Assembly: GCA_029582165.1 (NCBI GenBank) | Contig: CM055874.1 | Location: 43,965,883-44,029,882, forward strand | Length of the DNA: 64,000 nt | Reading direction: 5' to 3' | Origin: Portulaca oleracea | Taxonomy: Eukaryota > Streptophyta > Magnoliopsida > Caryophyllales > Portulacaceae | Part shown: in pieces, positions 23,870 to 35,526 of the stretch | How positions within the stretch are numbered: position 1 is the stretch's first letter | Layout: each line of letters opens with the position of its first letter | Notes under the pieces: model-generated | Databases searched by the model: none | The model's input: the letters and a program-made list of their open reading frames with translations, nothing else | Told to the model about the DNA's origin: nothing | Program-made: the position numbers and the translations under genes

Positions 23870-24792
23870 CAATCCATAGTCCATACTTAGCACTCTAAGT
23901 CATTAGAAGCTACTTATTTCACTTTTATTTCCTTCCTGCTGTTATTATTGTTGTTGTTAGTAGTACTATTATTTTCAATCCATATTTGAATACTACCTTA
24001 TTTTAATTTATTACCTATTTGACATGATATCATAATTATATTTCATATTAAATAATAATATAGATATTTGACGTGAATCCTTTAAACTTAATTATGGTTT
24101 ATAAAAATGAAATTTTGTGGCATGGTGAAGCTAATGAGCGTTGGTACTATTTAAACATATTCAATTAAAAAGGACATGCTCAGTTAATTATTTTATGATT
24201 TTATTGCAAATTTGATTTTTATGACCGAGATTATGATAAACAAAAAATATATCCCGATAAGTTTAATTGGCAATATATTTAAAATTACCGATATAAGTAC
24301 GTGACAATAGGAATAAGTAAAGTAAATTATATATTATTCAACCACATGTATGAATATATATTATAATTGAAAATAACATTAATATTTTTTCCAATAATAG
24401 ATCTATATTCTTTAAATTGTGACTTTCCTTTTTGCCCCTCATCATCAAACTTTTCCCCCTTTTGCCCCACATTAACATCAATTGTTTTTTAAAAAAAAAA
24501 TCTTTTAAAAATTATGGACTTAGTAAAGTTTAATTCCTTCATATATCTTTTTAGTATTCACATGACCTTAAAATATGTAAAAAAAGTATATTTTCGTGTC
24601 TAAATTTTAGTTATTTATTAGTAAATTTTGAAACTATAATTTGAATATATAAAAGTACTTGTTTCCTCTATTATCAATTGACATAATTTTAAAAATTTAT
24701 GTATGTTTTATTTCTATTTTCTATAATTTAATTTTAATAATCCTCTTCTTATCAAAATTACCCCTTTTTCTACTTGTACATTGTCGTCGTTG

Positions 24793-24794
<2 letters not shown>

Positions 24795-24847
<53 letters not shown>

Positions 24848-24898
24848 CCCCTACCCATTTATAAATTTCCCATTTCACCCTAACTCATTAAAGCTACC

Positions 24899-24955
<57 letters not shown>

Positions 24956-25018
24956 CCCCCATCCATTTATAAATTTTTCATTTCACCCTAACTCATTAAA
25001 GCTACCATCTACTACTAC

Positions 25019-25091
<73 letters not shown>
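24795..25091. repeat. Three (ATT)n arrays separated by a duplicated spacer
   Basis: ATT arrays at 24795-24847, 24901-24955 and 25018-25091 are separated by two near-identical 55-bp spacers (CCCATTTATAAATTT then CACCCTAACTCATTAAAGCTACC). The whole block therefore arose by tandem duplication of array plus spacer. GCT/ACT triplets follow at 25092-25150. The 155-aa poly-isoleucine frame across it is an artefact. Confidence 0.95.
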
Positions 25092-25942
25092 GCTACTGCT
25101 GCTGCTACTACTACTACTAATGCTGCTACTACCACTACTACTACTAGTCTACTACTACTAACAATCGCCGAAGGGGCGGAGCTACTACATACCTTGTTTC
25201 AATTTTTTTCCCCTCTTTTAAATTTTAATATGATATCCTAATTATATTGTGATACCTAAATATTTAGTAATCATATAAATATTATATGTAAATCTATAAA
25301 CTTAATTTTGTTTTATAAAGATGTAATTTTTCATATGGTGTTGATAATATGAATGTATATTAATTGTAAATAACATTATATTTTACAATAATAGATCAAT
25401 ATTCCTTAAACTTATAACTATTTAATTTCATTGTGCACAAAAATTAAATACAACATTTTAAATTCAGAAAAGATAGTTTGTATGTTACGTCATTTGATTA
25501 AAAGGATCCTTTCAACATGCTTTTATAACATCCAAAGCTAAACCAGATAACTATGTTTTGCCCTATTTGAAACATAATTTCAATGTATATCATAAACTAT
25601 TAGTCATTAAATAACAAAACCTTTAAGTTGATACTTGTATTTATATAAAAATATTTTAGGACAGGCCTAAATAAAATATTAATTTCATACCAGTTAATAA
25701 TATTAATTATATTGAATTAGTTTTGATTTCTATTGTATATTTTCATAAACAAATAATTGATCATCGAATCAAATTTAAATTACATTTGATTTTAATTAAT
25801 TTAATTTTAATTAAATTAAAACTAAAATTGAAATTTAATTTAACTTTTATATTAAGTAGAGAATTTGTATTCAATATTAGGATATCAAATTTATATTTAT
25901 AATTGTCGAGTCAGCGCGCGGAGCGTGCCCCGACAAAACTAG

Positions 25943-26308
25943 TCTTAGTAAAGAGAGACAAACTAAATTGATAGTTAAAATTTTGCATTACTTATAATGT
26001 AATTAAAAAATTTAAATTCAAATATGAAAATTGATGTCTCATCTTATGTAGAAAAGAAAAGAATCAAACAATACATATACCATTAGTAAGTTACTTCCTC
26101 CATTATTTTTTTATCTGAGCTAGTAACTAATTTTTTTTATTGAATAAACCCAAAATATTTATTACATAAACCCAAAATACTTGTTAAATTAATTTTCTTA
26201 TTTTAATCTTAATATTTATTGAGTAAACCAAAAATATTAATTTGAATTAAAGATATTTAATTAGTATTTTCACTCTAACTCCATAATTTTCTTCAAAAAA
26301 GGGTGAGT
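25943..26308. other. AT-rich DNA between Helitron and LINE tail
   Basis: No gene. It lies immediately outside the Helitron 3' end and the LINE poly(A) end. Confidence 0.4.
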
Positions 26309-26395
26309 ATTTTTTTTTTTTTGGTAAAAGAGATAAGCACACAGAACTTAGATAGTCTTTCTCTCAAATGTTCTACCAAGGATATCATCACTAAT

Positions 26396-29300
26396 TGTAA
26401 CGCCCCGGAAATTCAATTATAGAAAAGTCAAAGTCAAACTAACGTTAACAGACAAAACTTAGCGGAAGACTTCAAATTTAGTTTGGGCGTCACTGCCGTA
26501 TCCCCGAAGGAATACAAGGCGAGAAAGGAGAACACAACTGTCTGCTAACGGTAACTAATAACAACTCAAAACAAACATTAAGAATTCATAACGAAAACAA
26601 TATAAAAGATTCAACGACTTCTAGACTCGTCGTCCTCACTTCTAACTCCCGTCCCCAGCATTTAGATCTTCACCTGAAATCAAAACATTTCAGAAAATGA
26701 GGGGGAAATCTCAATAATGTCTACCCCTAACGTTTAAAACAGTTTAAGTTCATTTCAATTCATTTTGGGGAGAGGGATCGAATCAAACGTTTTAGAAATC
26801 TTTAATCCCATACTGTTTCCTCAACCCATCCAATCCATATTTTAATTTGCGGGTGGGATACCAAATCCCTTAAAGTAACATCGCCTACCAAAGGCATCAA
26901 GAACGTCGCCTACCAAAGGCATAAATAATATCGCCCACCAAAGGCATCAAGAACATCGCCCACCAAAGGCATCAAGAACATCGCCCACCAAAGGCATAAA
27001 TAATATCGCATACCAAAGGCATCAAAATTATATCCTATATCAGGGAAGGAAGCCCTGATTTCCTGGTCCATAACCCTGCAGGTTGTTACACCTGCACAAC
27101 AGGTTATCCCCCGAAACCCGCTTAACGTTTCCACTTGAATTATTTACACAGTATTCAAACTCAACTCACGACTCTCAAGTTCAACCATCCCAAGTTATCA
27201 AAACCAATAACAAAACTTCGAATAAAAGACCATCCAATTTCTCAACTCAAATAAACCAAAATCACAATCGAATCAAAAGGTTATCAAAACAGATGGTCGT
27301 ATTTCCACAAAAGTCCCCTTTCGGGATGCAATTCTCAAAATAGATTATAAAACATCAAAACCATTTAAAGAGCATCCCGTTGGGGATTAGAGCATAGACA
27401 ATTACCTGGATACTTCACAAGATAGTAGTAACGAAGGGCACACTTGAGCTCACTAACGTCTCGCACTAACTCGGGCCTAGAATAAAAGTAATTATCTAAT
27501 CAAAACGCGTTCTAACGAGGTTAGTATTAACTATCAACTACCTAACCCATCCCCTAGGAACACTTAGGTTCCTATCAATTAAAATATTACACTTAGTACA
27601 CTTAGGAAATATAAGACAAAGCATGCATAGAAATTTAATCAACAATTTACATGCATAAAGACAAGCAGGGACAGAATATAACGCTTACACAAAACGGTTC
27701 ATAAAACGATTTTCCGACATCCTACGGGTCTGATTCTGGACTTTTCGGAAACCTCAGAATGTCTACTAAAACTTTCATGTTGATGACTAGGCCCAATTCA
27801 GTCCCGAAGGACTCTAAAAACTCACATCTTCTTAATTGGTCCAGAACTGACAGGTTTTTGTAAAACGGCTATAACTCGGGTAATACAAGTCAAACGTTCG
27901 ATCCGTCAAATTCCTATGGTTCCTAACACCTAAAGGAACTTCCAGTAAAAAGGGCTTGGTAAAAAGACATCTATGCTAGTCGTGGCAATCCAAACTTTAG
28001 ACACTAATAAAACTGTCCCGGTAACGGTTATCAGTCTAATTACTTATCCGGTTCAAATCTTTACCAAAAGGTCTTGGAATTCTAATTGGGACTCAAAACA
28101 ATACTTAGGGTCTTATACCTAAGGTCCAACTTATCTTAGGTCCAACAATTAAAACTTGTAGGGCTAAACTTAATTTAAAAACAAGAAACACCTTAACAAA
28201 ACTTTAATTAAAACCTTTAAGTCACAAAAGAAAAAATAACTTTCTTAAAACATAAAACACTTAACAAGATCTCAAGAATTTAACCACACAAAATTAGTTA
28301 TAGGTTTGTAACCATAAACCAAGATTTTCAAGAAAATAACAAAAGCGGTTAACACGGAAATTTTCTTTAATAAAAGATTTAAAAGAACTTTAGGAAAACA
28401 ACGAGTTACAAGTAATTAACTAATCAAGAAACGAATAACTAATTCTTTTATAACTTAACAAGAAGTCAAGAATTTAACTAATGGTAGGTTACTAATTAAG
28501 CAACCTAGCGATTTAATTTAACGAACAAGAACAAGAAAGTTTAGTACTAATTGTATTCAAGAAATTAACCTAGGTAATCTTTTCAAGATTCGTACATTTA
28601 ATAACAAGTGGTCTAACAACATGATTTTAAATTAAAGAACAATAAAATAATTTAACCTTAACAATTAACTATTACAACCTAAAAACTAATTACAACTTAC
28701 ATCATAAAATTACAAATATCAAGTAAACAAATTACACATAACAATTAGGAAAAATTACACATAATTACAACAAGAACAAAAATTACAATTAATTTCTCCT
28801 AATTACAAAAATTTCAGAATTTATAACAATTAATAATTACAATTATATAAAACAAAATAATAATAATAAAACAAGAAAAAGAAAAGGAAAAAGAAAAGAA
28901 AAAGAAAGAATGAAACAAATCAGATAGTTAGGGTTAGGGTTTTAGGGTTTACGCAGGGGAGGGTTCTGGGCTGTTCCGGCGGCGGTGGCGGCGGGCGTTG
29001 GTCGGGGAGCGTGCGTCGGCGGTCGCAGGTGGCAGGCGGCGATGGTGGCTCGTCAGAGGAGGGTGGTTGACGTCGGTTTTTCCGAGCAGCAGGTCGAGGG
29101 CGGGGGTCGAACGTCGTCCTTCGACTGGGGAGGCTCCGGCGACGTCAGGGCGGCGGTGCGGGGGTCGCCTGGTGGTCGGGCAGGGAGAGAGGGAAGAGGG
29201 GGTGAGGGTTTGAGAGAGAGGGATTAGTATTAGGTTTAGGGTTTGAATGAGAGGAGAGGGTTTATATACTATCAACCCTTTTGGGCCCAATTAATCTAAT

Positions 29301-29610
29301 TCTAATCCTAACCCAACCTACTTAAAACAATTAAAACTGATTTTTTTTCTAAAAACCTAATAATTCTAATAATAGTAATAATAATATTAATTTTAATAAA
29401 CATATAATCACATAACAAATAATATTCACGTAATTAATCACATAATAATATTAGTCGGCGGAAATTACCATTCTACCCTTGTTAGCCCCTCAACGGTCCT
29501 ACGAGCTCAAGCGTTAACATAAACACAAACGAATAACAGTAAATAACGAAGTCAACCTATTGTATTAACGACGTCACGGTCAACATCGTTGGATTTTTCG
29601 GGGTTTTACA
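26396..29610 (-). mobile_element. 3.2-kb solo LTR (Ty3/gypsy type) with CTAAT target duplication
   Basis: The plus-strand text starts TGTAACGCCCCGG and ends CGGGGTTTTACA, short inverted ends of TG..CA type. It is flanked by a perfect 5-bp duplication, CTAAT at 26391-26395 and 29611-29615. No internal gag-pol is present, so it is a solo LTR of 3215 bp, a length seen in Tekay/Del-like chromoviruses (family inferred). On the minus strand a TATATAAACC box lies at about 29260-29270, followed by a GC-rich leader (28930-29220) with telobox-like AAACCCTAA repeats, so transcription would run toward lower coordinates. A short tandem array lies at 26880-27030. Confidence 0.85.
26880..27030. repeat. Short tandem repeat in the solo LTR (~24-bp unit)
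   Basis: About six units of the type TCGCCYACCAAAGGCATMAA, separated by GAACA or ATAATA, so spacing is 22-26 bp. The units are contiguous and variable, not CRISPR-like. Confidence 0.9.
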
Positions 29611-29775
29611 CTAATAATAGAAGACAACGAAATCAAAAGACTCAAAACCCTATATACTACTAACTGGAGAGAAACACCAAACTTAACAAGCTAGTCACCA
29701 TCCCTATTACCTTCCTAAAAATATTAGAAACAAAGACCGAACCACAAAGGAGAAGCAACAAGCGAATATCGTGAA

Positions 29776-29835
29776 GCAATAAGGCTATTTCCCAAGGAAT
29801 ATGATGCAATAAGGCTATTTCCCAAGGAATATGAT
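29776..29835 (-). repeat. Perfect 30-bp tandem duplication in LINE RNase H
   Basis: Two identical 30-bp units (GCAATAAGGCTATTTCCCAA...) adjoin. On the coding strand this repeats ten residues, HHIPWEIALL, in the RNase H frame without breaking it. Identity suggests a recent slippage event. Confidence 0.93.
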
Positions 29836-31583
29836 ATTCACCCTGAAGAGCCTTAATGATTACCAAATTGTCGTTTTCAACAAGCAGGGAAGATATACCA
29901 AGTTGAATGGCATAAAGGAGACTGTTCTGTAAAGTTGTTGACCCTACCACAAGAATAGAAGAACTAGCCAGGGGAAAAGAGGAAGCAGCTAATAGATGCC
30001 CCGTTGAATCACACATGAGTAACCCTCCCACACTGCCTCCCAAAGATTTAGAACCATCAAAGTTGAGTTTGAACGGACCTTGAGGAGGTTTATTCCAAGA
30101 CACACACACGGAACCACCAGAACTACTAGAGGAAGCAGAACTAATCGGTTGAATAAAAGAGTTCCTTGGCTGGTGACACATACTCCACTATGTTGATGCC
30201 CATTTAGCACGAACCAAAGTAACATACGTAGGAGGTGTCTCGCGCTTGAAAACAATAGAGTTACGAGTCTTCCAAATACTCCAAAGAAGAGTTATAATCT
30301 GATCCAGGGAAGAAGAGTCAAGAGCTTCCTTAATTCGAGAAAAAGAAATGTTGAAAGTCTCAGACGAAACATGGATGGAAGAGGAAAAAAGCCAATTGTG
30401 AGTCACTATAGATTCCTAAATTTCCTGCGCCATGGGACATGTGAAAAAAAGGTGTTCTAAATCCTCGGAATGAAAGGAACAACGAGGACAAGAATTGCAA
30501 GGGAGATGAATATCTCTATATTAAGCCACGCATGATCTTAGGGGTAAAGCATTCCATAAAGATTATCAGAGAAATAATTTTAACTTGAGCTGAATTTCTA
30601 ATTTTCAAATCTAGCTAAATCCCCAAGGGTGAGCTTGTGGAGAGATGTTATAGGCTAATCATGTGGCAGATTTAGTGGAGAAATCACCATTACTTGAAAG
30701 AACCAAACATAAATTATCATCAAAAATATTGAAAGGAATAGGAATATTGAGGATCAAATTAATTGAATTTGAATTGACTAATGATTGTAACAAAGGAATA
30801 TTCCAAGTTCTATCACGGAGGATAACATCAGCAACATTTAAAGTTAAATCCACTTAAGTATCGTCCACCACATTGTTGTTAGAGAGTAAGTTATCAGAGT
30901 GACACCAATTATCTTTCCATAAATTAATTTTTTTCACCATTCTCTACTTTCCAACGAGGTCCTTTTGAAAAAAGAGTTATGCTTTAAGAATGGATTTTCT
31001 AGCCCAAGAATCATATTGTTTGGATTTAACGTCAAGCAATGAGTCATTATATAAATACTTAGCTGTCATTTGATCGATCCAAGTAACGCGTCCAAAAAGG
31101 ATTTTCCAAAAGGAGTTAACACAAAAAAAAAAAAACAATATTAACGGCCTCAGTTTTTCGGATACCCAAATCTCTTAACTTTTTGGGCATACAAACTTTA
31201 TCTCATGCAATCATATTCATTCCTTTATTTCTTGAAAGGTCTTTCCAGAAAAAATTACGAAGATAGTATCAATTTGACGAGCTATTTCCTTGAGAAGTTG
31301 AAAACATTGAAGAGTATGGGTGGGCATTGCCTCCAAATAAGATTGAACAAGGATAATACGACCTACTTCGAATATAAACTTAGCTTTCCAAGATTGAAGT
31401 TTATCCGCAATTGGTAAGATGAATTCTAGAAAAGTTTGTTTGGTTGGTCGTCTAGTGAAAACAGGGCAGCCCAAGTATTTATCCAAACCAATCATTTGAG
31501 AAATGCCTAGAACACTTGGCACCTTTTGTTTATCATCAAAAGAGGCATTATTTGGGGGGGGGGGGGGAAATCATAGTAGACTT

Positions 31584-31913
31584 GGGCCCTGTTTGGCAAT
31601 CAACTGGTAGTTGGCAAATGTTAGCTATTAGTTTGTAGCTGTTAGCTGATAGGTGTTTGGATTAATTGTTTGACTTTAGCTGTTTGGGTTAACTGATTGC
31701 ATGAAAGATATTTGGTAAACTAACTTTTTGTGAAAAAGTATCTCAAAAAGTTTTCATCGAGTAGCTTTTTGAAAATTAGCTTATTGGATCGAAAAAGCTA
31801 ATATGAAAAGTTTGTTATCAAACACTTCATGTAGTTTTTTCACCTTGATCTAAAAGTTAATAATGTCGAAAAAGCTAAAAGATACCCAAAAAAACTAGCA
31901 GCCAAACACCCCC
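31584..31913. mobile_element. hAT-like MITE
   Basis: Begins GGGCCCTGTTTGGC and ends AGCCAAACACCCCC, imperfect inverted termini, about 330 bp, with internal GCTGTTAGCT and AAAAAGCTAA blocks in opposite orientation. CTT flanks both sides, but an 8-bp hAT duplication is not clear, so the superfamily is tentative. Related fragments occur at 3830 and 12740. Confidence 0.68.
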
Positions 31914-31990
31914 TTATAATTTTTAAAAGGCTCTTCCTTTTCCATCCTTAACTATATGGTTACTAAAATTTTCAAAAAAAATAAAGGTAT

Positions 31991-32241
31991 TACTTTCGTC
32001 CCAAATTGTTTATCCATCTACCTAACTACCTTGTCTCAAAATATTTGTCCATTTTATAATTCCTATGATTGTAATTTCTATTATACCCCTAATAAATACT
32101 CTTTTGTTTCTTTTTTTATTTTTCTTCACCTGAGAAAAGTAAAAGCAATTTTGGTATATTACACATTTTTCACCTCATTTCCCATTATATTGGACTTTTA
32201 AATATAGTTGGATGGACAAACAATATGGGACGGAGATAGTA
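31991..32241. mobile_element. Stowaway-like MITE
   Basis: TACTTTCGTCCC at the left and GGGACGGAGATAGTA at the right form the CTCC/GTCCC-type TIRs typical of Stowaway elements inserted at TA. The interior (TTATCCATCTACCTAAC) resembles the copy at 46935-47199. Confidence 0.82.
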
Positions 32242-32459
32242 GTCAATTTCACACAATTTGATGTTGTGCACACACACCATCGCCCATGGGTCCATAGCTA
32301 AAAGGCCTAAACCTAAAATCCATAACAAAATCCCTACCAATATTAATTACTAATTGTAAATAAAAGGCACCCTAAACTGAAACAAACAAACACCCACCCA
32401 CCCAGGTAAAAAAGAAAAGGCCGAAACAGTTAAACCTAAGGAAAAGAAGCCAATTGGAA

Positions 32460-35400
32460 TAAAGAGAGAGTCCAGAATTACTCCACCAGGTGGCTGAAGC
32501 TCTCCCTCTGATCCTCATTTTTCATTGTCATTCCATTCATTCACTGCACTGTACCCTATATGCCCTCTCTCTCTCCCGTTGTGTTTGTAATGTATAGCCT
32601 CTAGGTAACTGGCTTTGCCCCCACCTCCAACTTCACTCCTCTCTCTCGTTTCCTTCGCTTAACTCCTCCGCCACTCATCATCCCCTTCTACTCCCTTCCT
32701 TCCTTCTTCACTCTCTCCATCTTCATCTTCATCTCCTTCTTCTGCGATCTGGGTTTCCGGGGTTCATGTTGGGTGTCCCCCGCAACACCCACCACCGATG
32801 GACTTCACAACCGGCGTTTCTGTGAAGTGGGTTTGGTAGACGCTGATGATGGTGGTCAATTCCCTGATTTTGGCCGTCTGGGTTAGCCTACATTGAGTTT
32901 CAACCTTCCGCGTTTCTACAAGGTTCAAAAAAACGTTTCTTCCCCATTTTCTTTTGTTTTAGGTTTTACGTGTCCAGGTTCTCTCGTTTTTTGTTGTTTT
33001 CCTCTGAAAATACTGCCTCCACTTGCCCATCCTTAGATGGATGGAATTCCTTTTTTATAATTGCTTTGGGTGAAACATGGATTCCTGCGAATTTTAGCTG
33101 GTTTCTACAGTGTTGAAAAATGCAGTATTATGAGGGGTAAAATCAACCGACAAACTGAAAATATGGTTGAAATTTGGATTTGGTGGCTTGGCACGTTTAG
33201 ATTGCGACACTAGTTCGTATGGGGTGGAATTGATTTGAATAGGTGAGTTTTTATGCCGGCTAGTTAATGTGGTGAGCTGTCTTCAGTCCTAGGCACGTAT
33301 TAGATATACTTTTTATTTTCCAGAACGTTTTCATACACTGGTTGACTTCTGTTTTACCTACTGTGAAAAGATAAACCAAAAATAAAAAAAAGAAGAAAAA
33401 CAAAAAGGAGAAGGGTGGAGGAGGGGGCTCTTGTTAGTAACTTGGTGAGGGCTTGTTCTTTTCTACTTATGATTAGTATCTTGTTGATGTTATGAATAGT
33501 GCTGATAAATGCTAGTGCTCTTGAGTGCTCATGAGATTAACTAGTTACAATTAACATGTAATCACCTGCATAATTGAGTGTTGGGTTACTTGGGTATGGT
33601 ATAATTTACTATATGTAATTTTAGATAAAAATGTTATGGTTTTCTTCTTTCTAGAGATTCAAAATTATGATTTTTGTTATGACCCCTAAAGTCAATTAGT
33701 CAAATACATAATCTCTTTCTTTGATAAAAGGTAAAATTATTGATTCGCCTATGTATAACATTTTTTCAATAATTGTATCAATTAATCAATTTGTATAAAT
33801 GATTATATAGTACTAATGAAATAACCATAAATACATTGAATTTTGTTGTAATTCTTAGTGAATTTTAATTTATTTTCATTTTAATATGTTTGTGATCCTT
33901 TGAGAACTCGAATCTGCAAGAAACCTATTTTTTTGGGGATGGGTAAGGGGAGGAACAGTGCAATAAACATGAGGAATAGAAGTTGTGAGAATGTTGAAGC
34001 ATGCCAAGGGCTTCTATCAATGTTCAGAGCACATGTTGCAAACTGAAATATTTTTGAGGTACTTGTGGGTTACTAACCATCTTCTAGTGAAGGTGATTGC
34101 TGTTAGGGTTAGGGCTTTACATGAAGATAGCTTCCTAGTTGAAGGATATATGGCCAATGTACTTTTGATGGGTAATTTGAACTTGTGGCATGCTTAATGC
34201 AGGGTTGGGGTTGTATACCCGACCTTGATCTTGTTATGGGATTCCTATCTCAAGCTTAGCAGAACTTAGGAAAGCTTCATGAAAGATCCTGATGTTGGAT
34301 TGTTAACATTGTGAGGTGTGCTTAGTGGGTCATGCAATTTTGAGGTTAGTTTGTGATGTCTGCTTGATCCAAATTTGAAAGGCCTTACCCATAAACCTTG
34401 CAAGAGCTGGATGTGGAGTATCCTTCCATGATGTACCCATTTCTGACTGTTGTAGGTGTTGCAGTCACATTAGATACCCACAATAAACACCCTAAAATAC
34501 TTCTACTCTTAACAGGTGTTTTTTAAGCTCCTGGATTCAGTCTTTCCTTTTCTGTTTTTCAGGGGGTAGGGGGTTTTGTTTTGGGGATTATTCATCAGTT
34601 TTCTGTTTTGAATGTTTGGTTAGTTTGTTTTTTCTTTTTGTTGTTTATGATTTTGGAATGGGTATGTTTTGATATTACAAGCATATAAACATCTTTGTGT
34701 GCAACTTGCCAGTTGCAGAGTTTGTCATTTCTGCAAGCAGTAGTTGTGGAGAAATCTGAGGAAAAACTTGCTTCTTATCGCACTTATTGTAATGCTTATT
34801 TCAACTTTTCTGCTATAACAAATACAAGTTTTGCACATCAGATAAAACAGATAGAGTAGGTTTTTTTTTCCCCCTTGTGGCTTATCTTATTTGAAAATGA
34901 TTGAAGCAGATGTGAATTCAGCTTCTAGAGAAAATTTGATATCCATTTTTTTTTTCTAATACACCATTGTAGTGAAACTGATGCTATACCATGGGCACAA
35001 ATAAAGAGGTATTTCTGAATGCCCAAATCAAAATAGGGTGGCCTTTCAAAAATATGAAATCGGTCTATGTGCTTTTATGATTACCTAGGCTTCAAGGAAA
35101 TTCCACTATCCCTATATTTTCTGTCAAGAAAATATTCTTTTAAATATAGTACTGATATTTTGGTATTCCCATTATGACTTTTACTAATTTCACATCTTGC
35201 CCAACTTCTCTGTTATTTCATAACAAAGAGCTGCTAGACTGCTAGTTTTGGAAGATGCGCGTATCATCCTTGCTGCACAATCGCATTGTAGTCATGTTTA
35301 TGTGGCGGGGGAGTCAGTAACTGTTTTACGTGTTTTTAAGTTTGTGGGAGTTTGTGGCCAATTAGTTCCTTTGTTAAACATGGAGAGTACTCTGATTTTT

Positions 35401-35526
35401 GTCCTGATCAGCTGTAAATTTGCTTTGCATTTTGGTGCTTGCAGGGAAGTGGGATAGATCTTTTGCATAGCAAATAATCTCAATCAGACGAATTTTGGGA
35501 CATTTCTTTACCTTCTTGGAGCAATC
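32460..35526 (+). promoter_or_regulatory. Promoter, 5'UTR exon(s) and long 5'UTR intron of the PWWP-like gene
   Basis: A pyrimidine-rich plant leader (CTCTCTC, CTTCATCTTCATCTCC) lies at 32500-32760. Two short uORFs follow (ATG at 32766, 19 codons; ATG at 32800, 13 codons). A strong donor AG|GTGAGT is at 33243 and an acceptor TTGCAG| at 35439-35444, 82 bp before the coding ATG. The intron of about 2.2 kb has no supported gene. The exon limits are inferred from splice motifs. Confidence 0.5.

Larger units (their letters stand above)
23674..25942 (+). mobile_element. Non-autonomous Helitron
   Basis: The 5' end begins TCTATACTTA preceded by A. The same string recurs at 23684 and 23702, so the exact start is uncertain by up to 28 bp. 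The 3' end is CTAG (25939-25942) followed by T, giving the A..T host insertion of Helitrons. A hairpin GCGCGC-GGA-GCGTGC (25914-25928) lies about 10 bp before the end, inside a longer GTCG..CGAC stem. No RepHel protein is encoded. The interior is AT-rich and packed with four (ATT)n arrays. Confidence 0.78.
26309..31550 (-). mobile_element. LINE (L1-type) remnant split by a solo LTR
   Basis: Minus-strand fragments appear in LINE ORF2 order. 31217-31522 is the post-RT region (LDKYLGCPVFTRRPTK, LQSWKAKFIFEVGRIILVQS, YLEAMPTHTLQCFQL). 30659-30853 and 30188-30406 are zinc-binding-region pieces (IITLLWSIWKTRNSIVF). 29660-30181 is an RNase H domain (SWNKPPQGPFKLNFDGSKS). After 29615 the 3'UTR is interrupted by the solo LTR, resumes at 26395 and ends in a poly(A), seen as the poly(T) at about 26309-26322 on the plus strand. 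The domains are broken by frameshifts; RT proper is missing, so it is 5'-truncated near 31550 beside a G tract. Confidence 0.82.

Noticed and set aside
24774..25241. 155-aa poly-isoleucine open frame
   Set aside because: It is a translation of (ATT)n microsatellites; the alternate frame is poly-tyrosine. There is no conserved domain and it lies inside the Helitron.
26880..27030. Regular repeats resembling a CRISPR array
   Set aside because: Units are contiguous, variable and without unique spacers; the sequence is plant nuclear and inside an LTR.
28949..29290. 113-aa minus-strand and 80-aa plus-strand frames in GC-rich DNA
   Set aside because: They lie in the leader part of the solo LTR; high GC removes stops on several frames at once, and no domain is visible.
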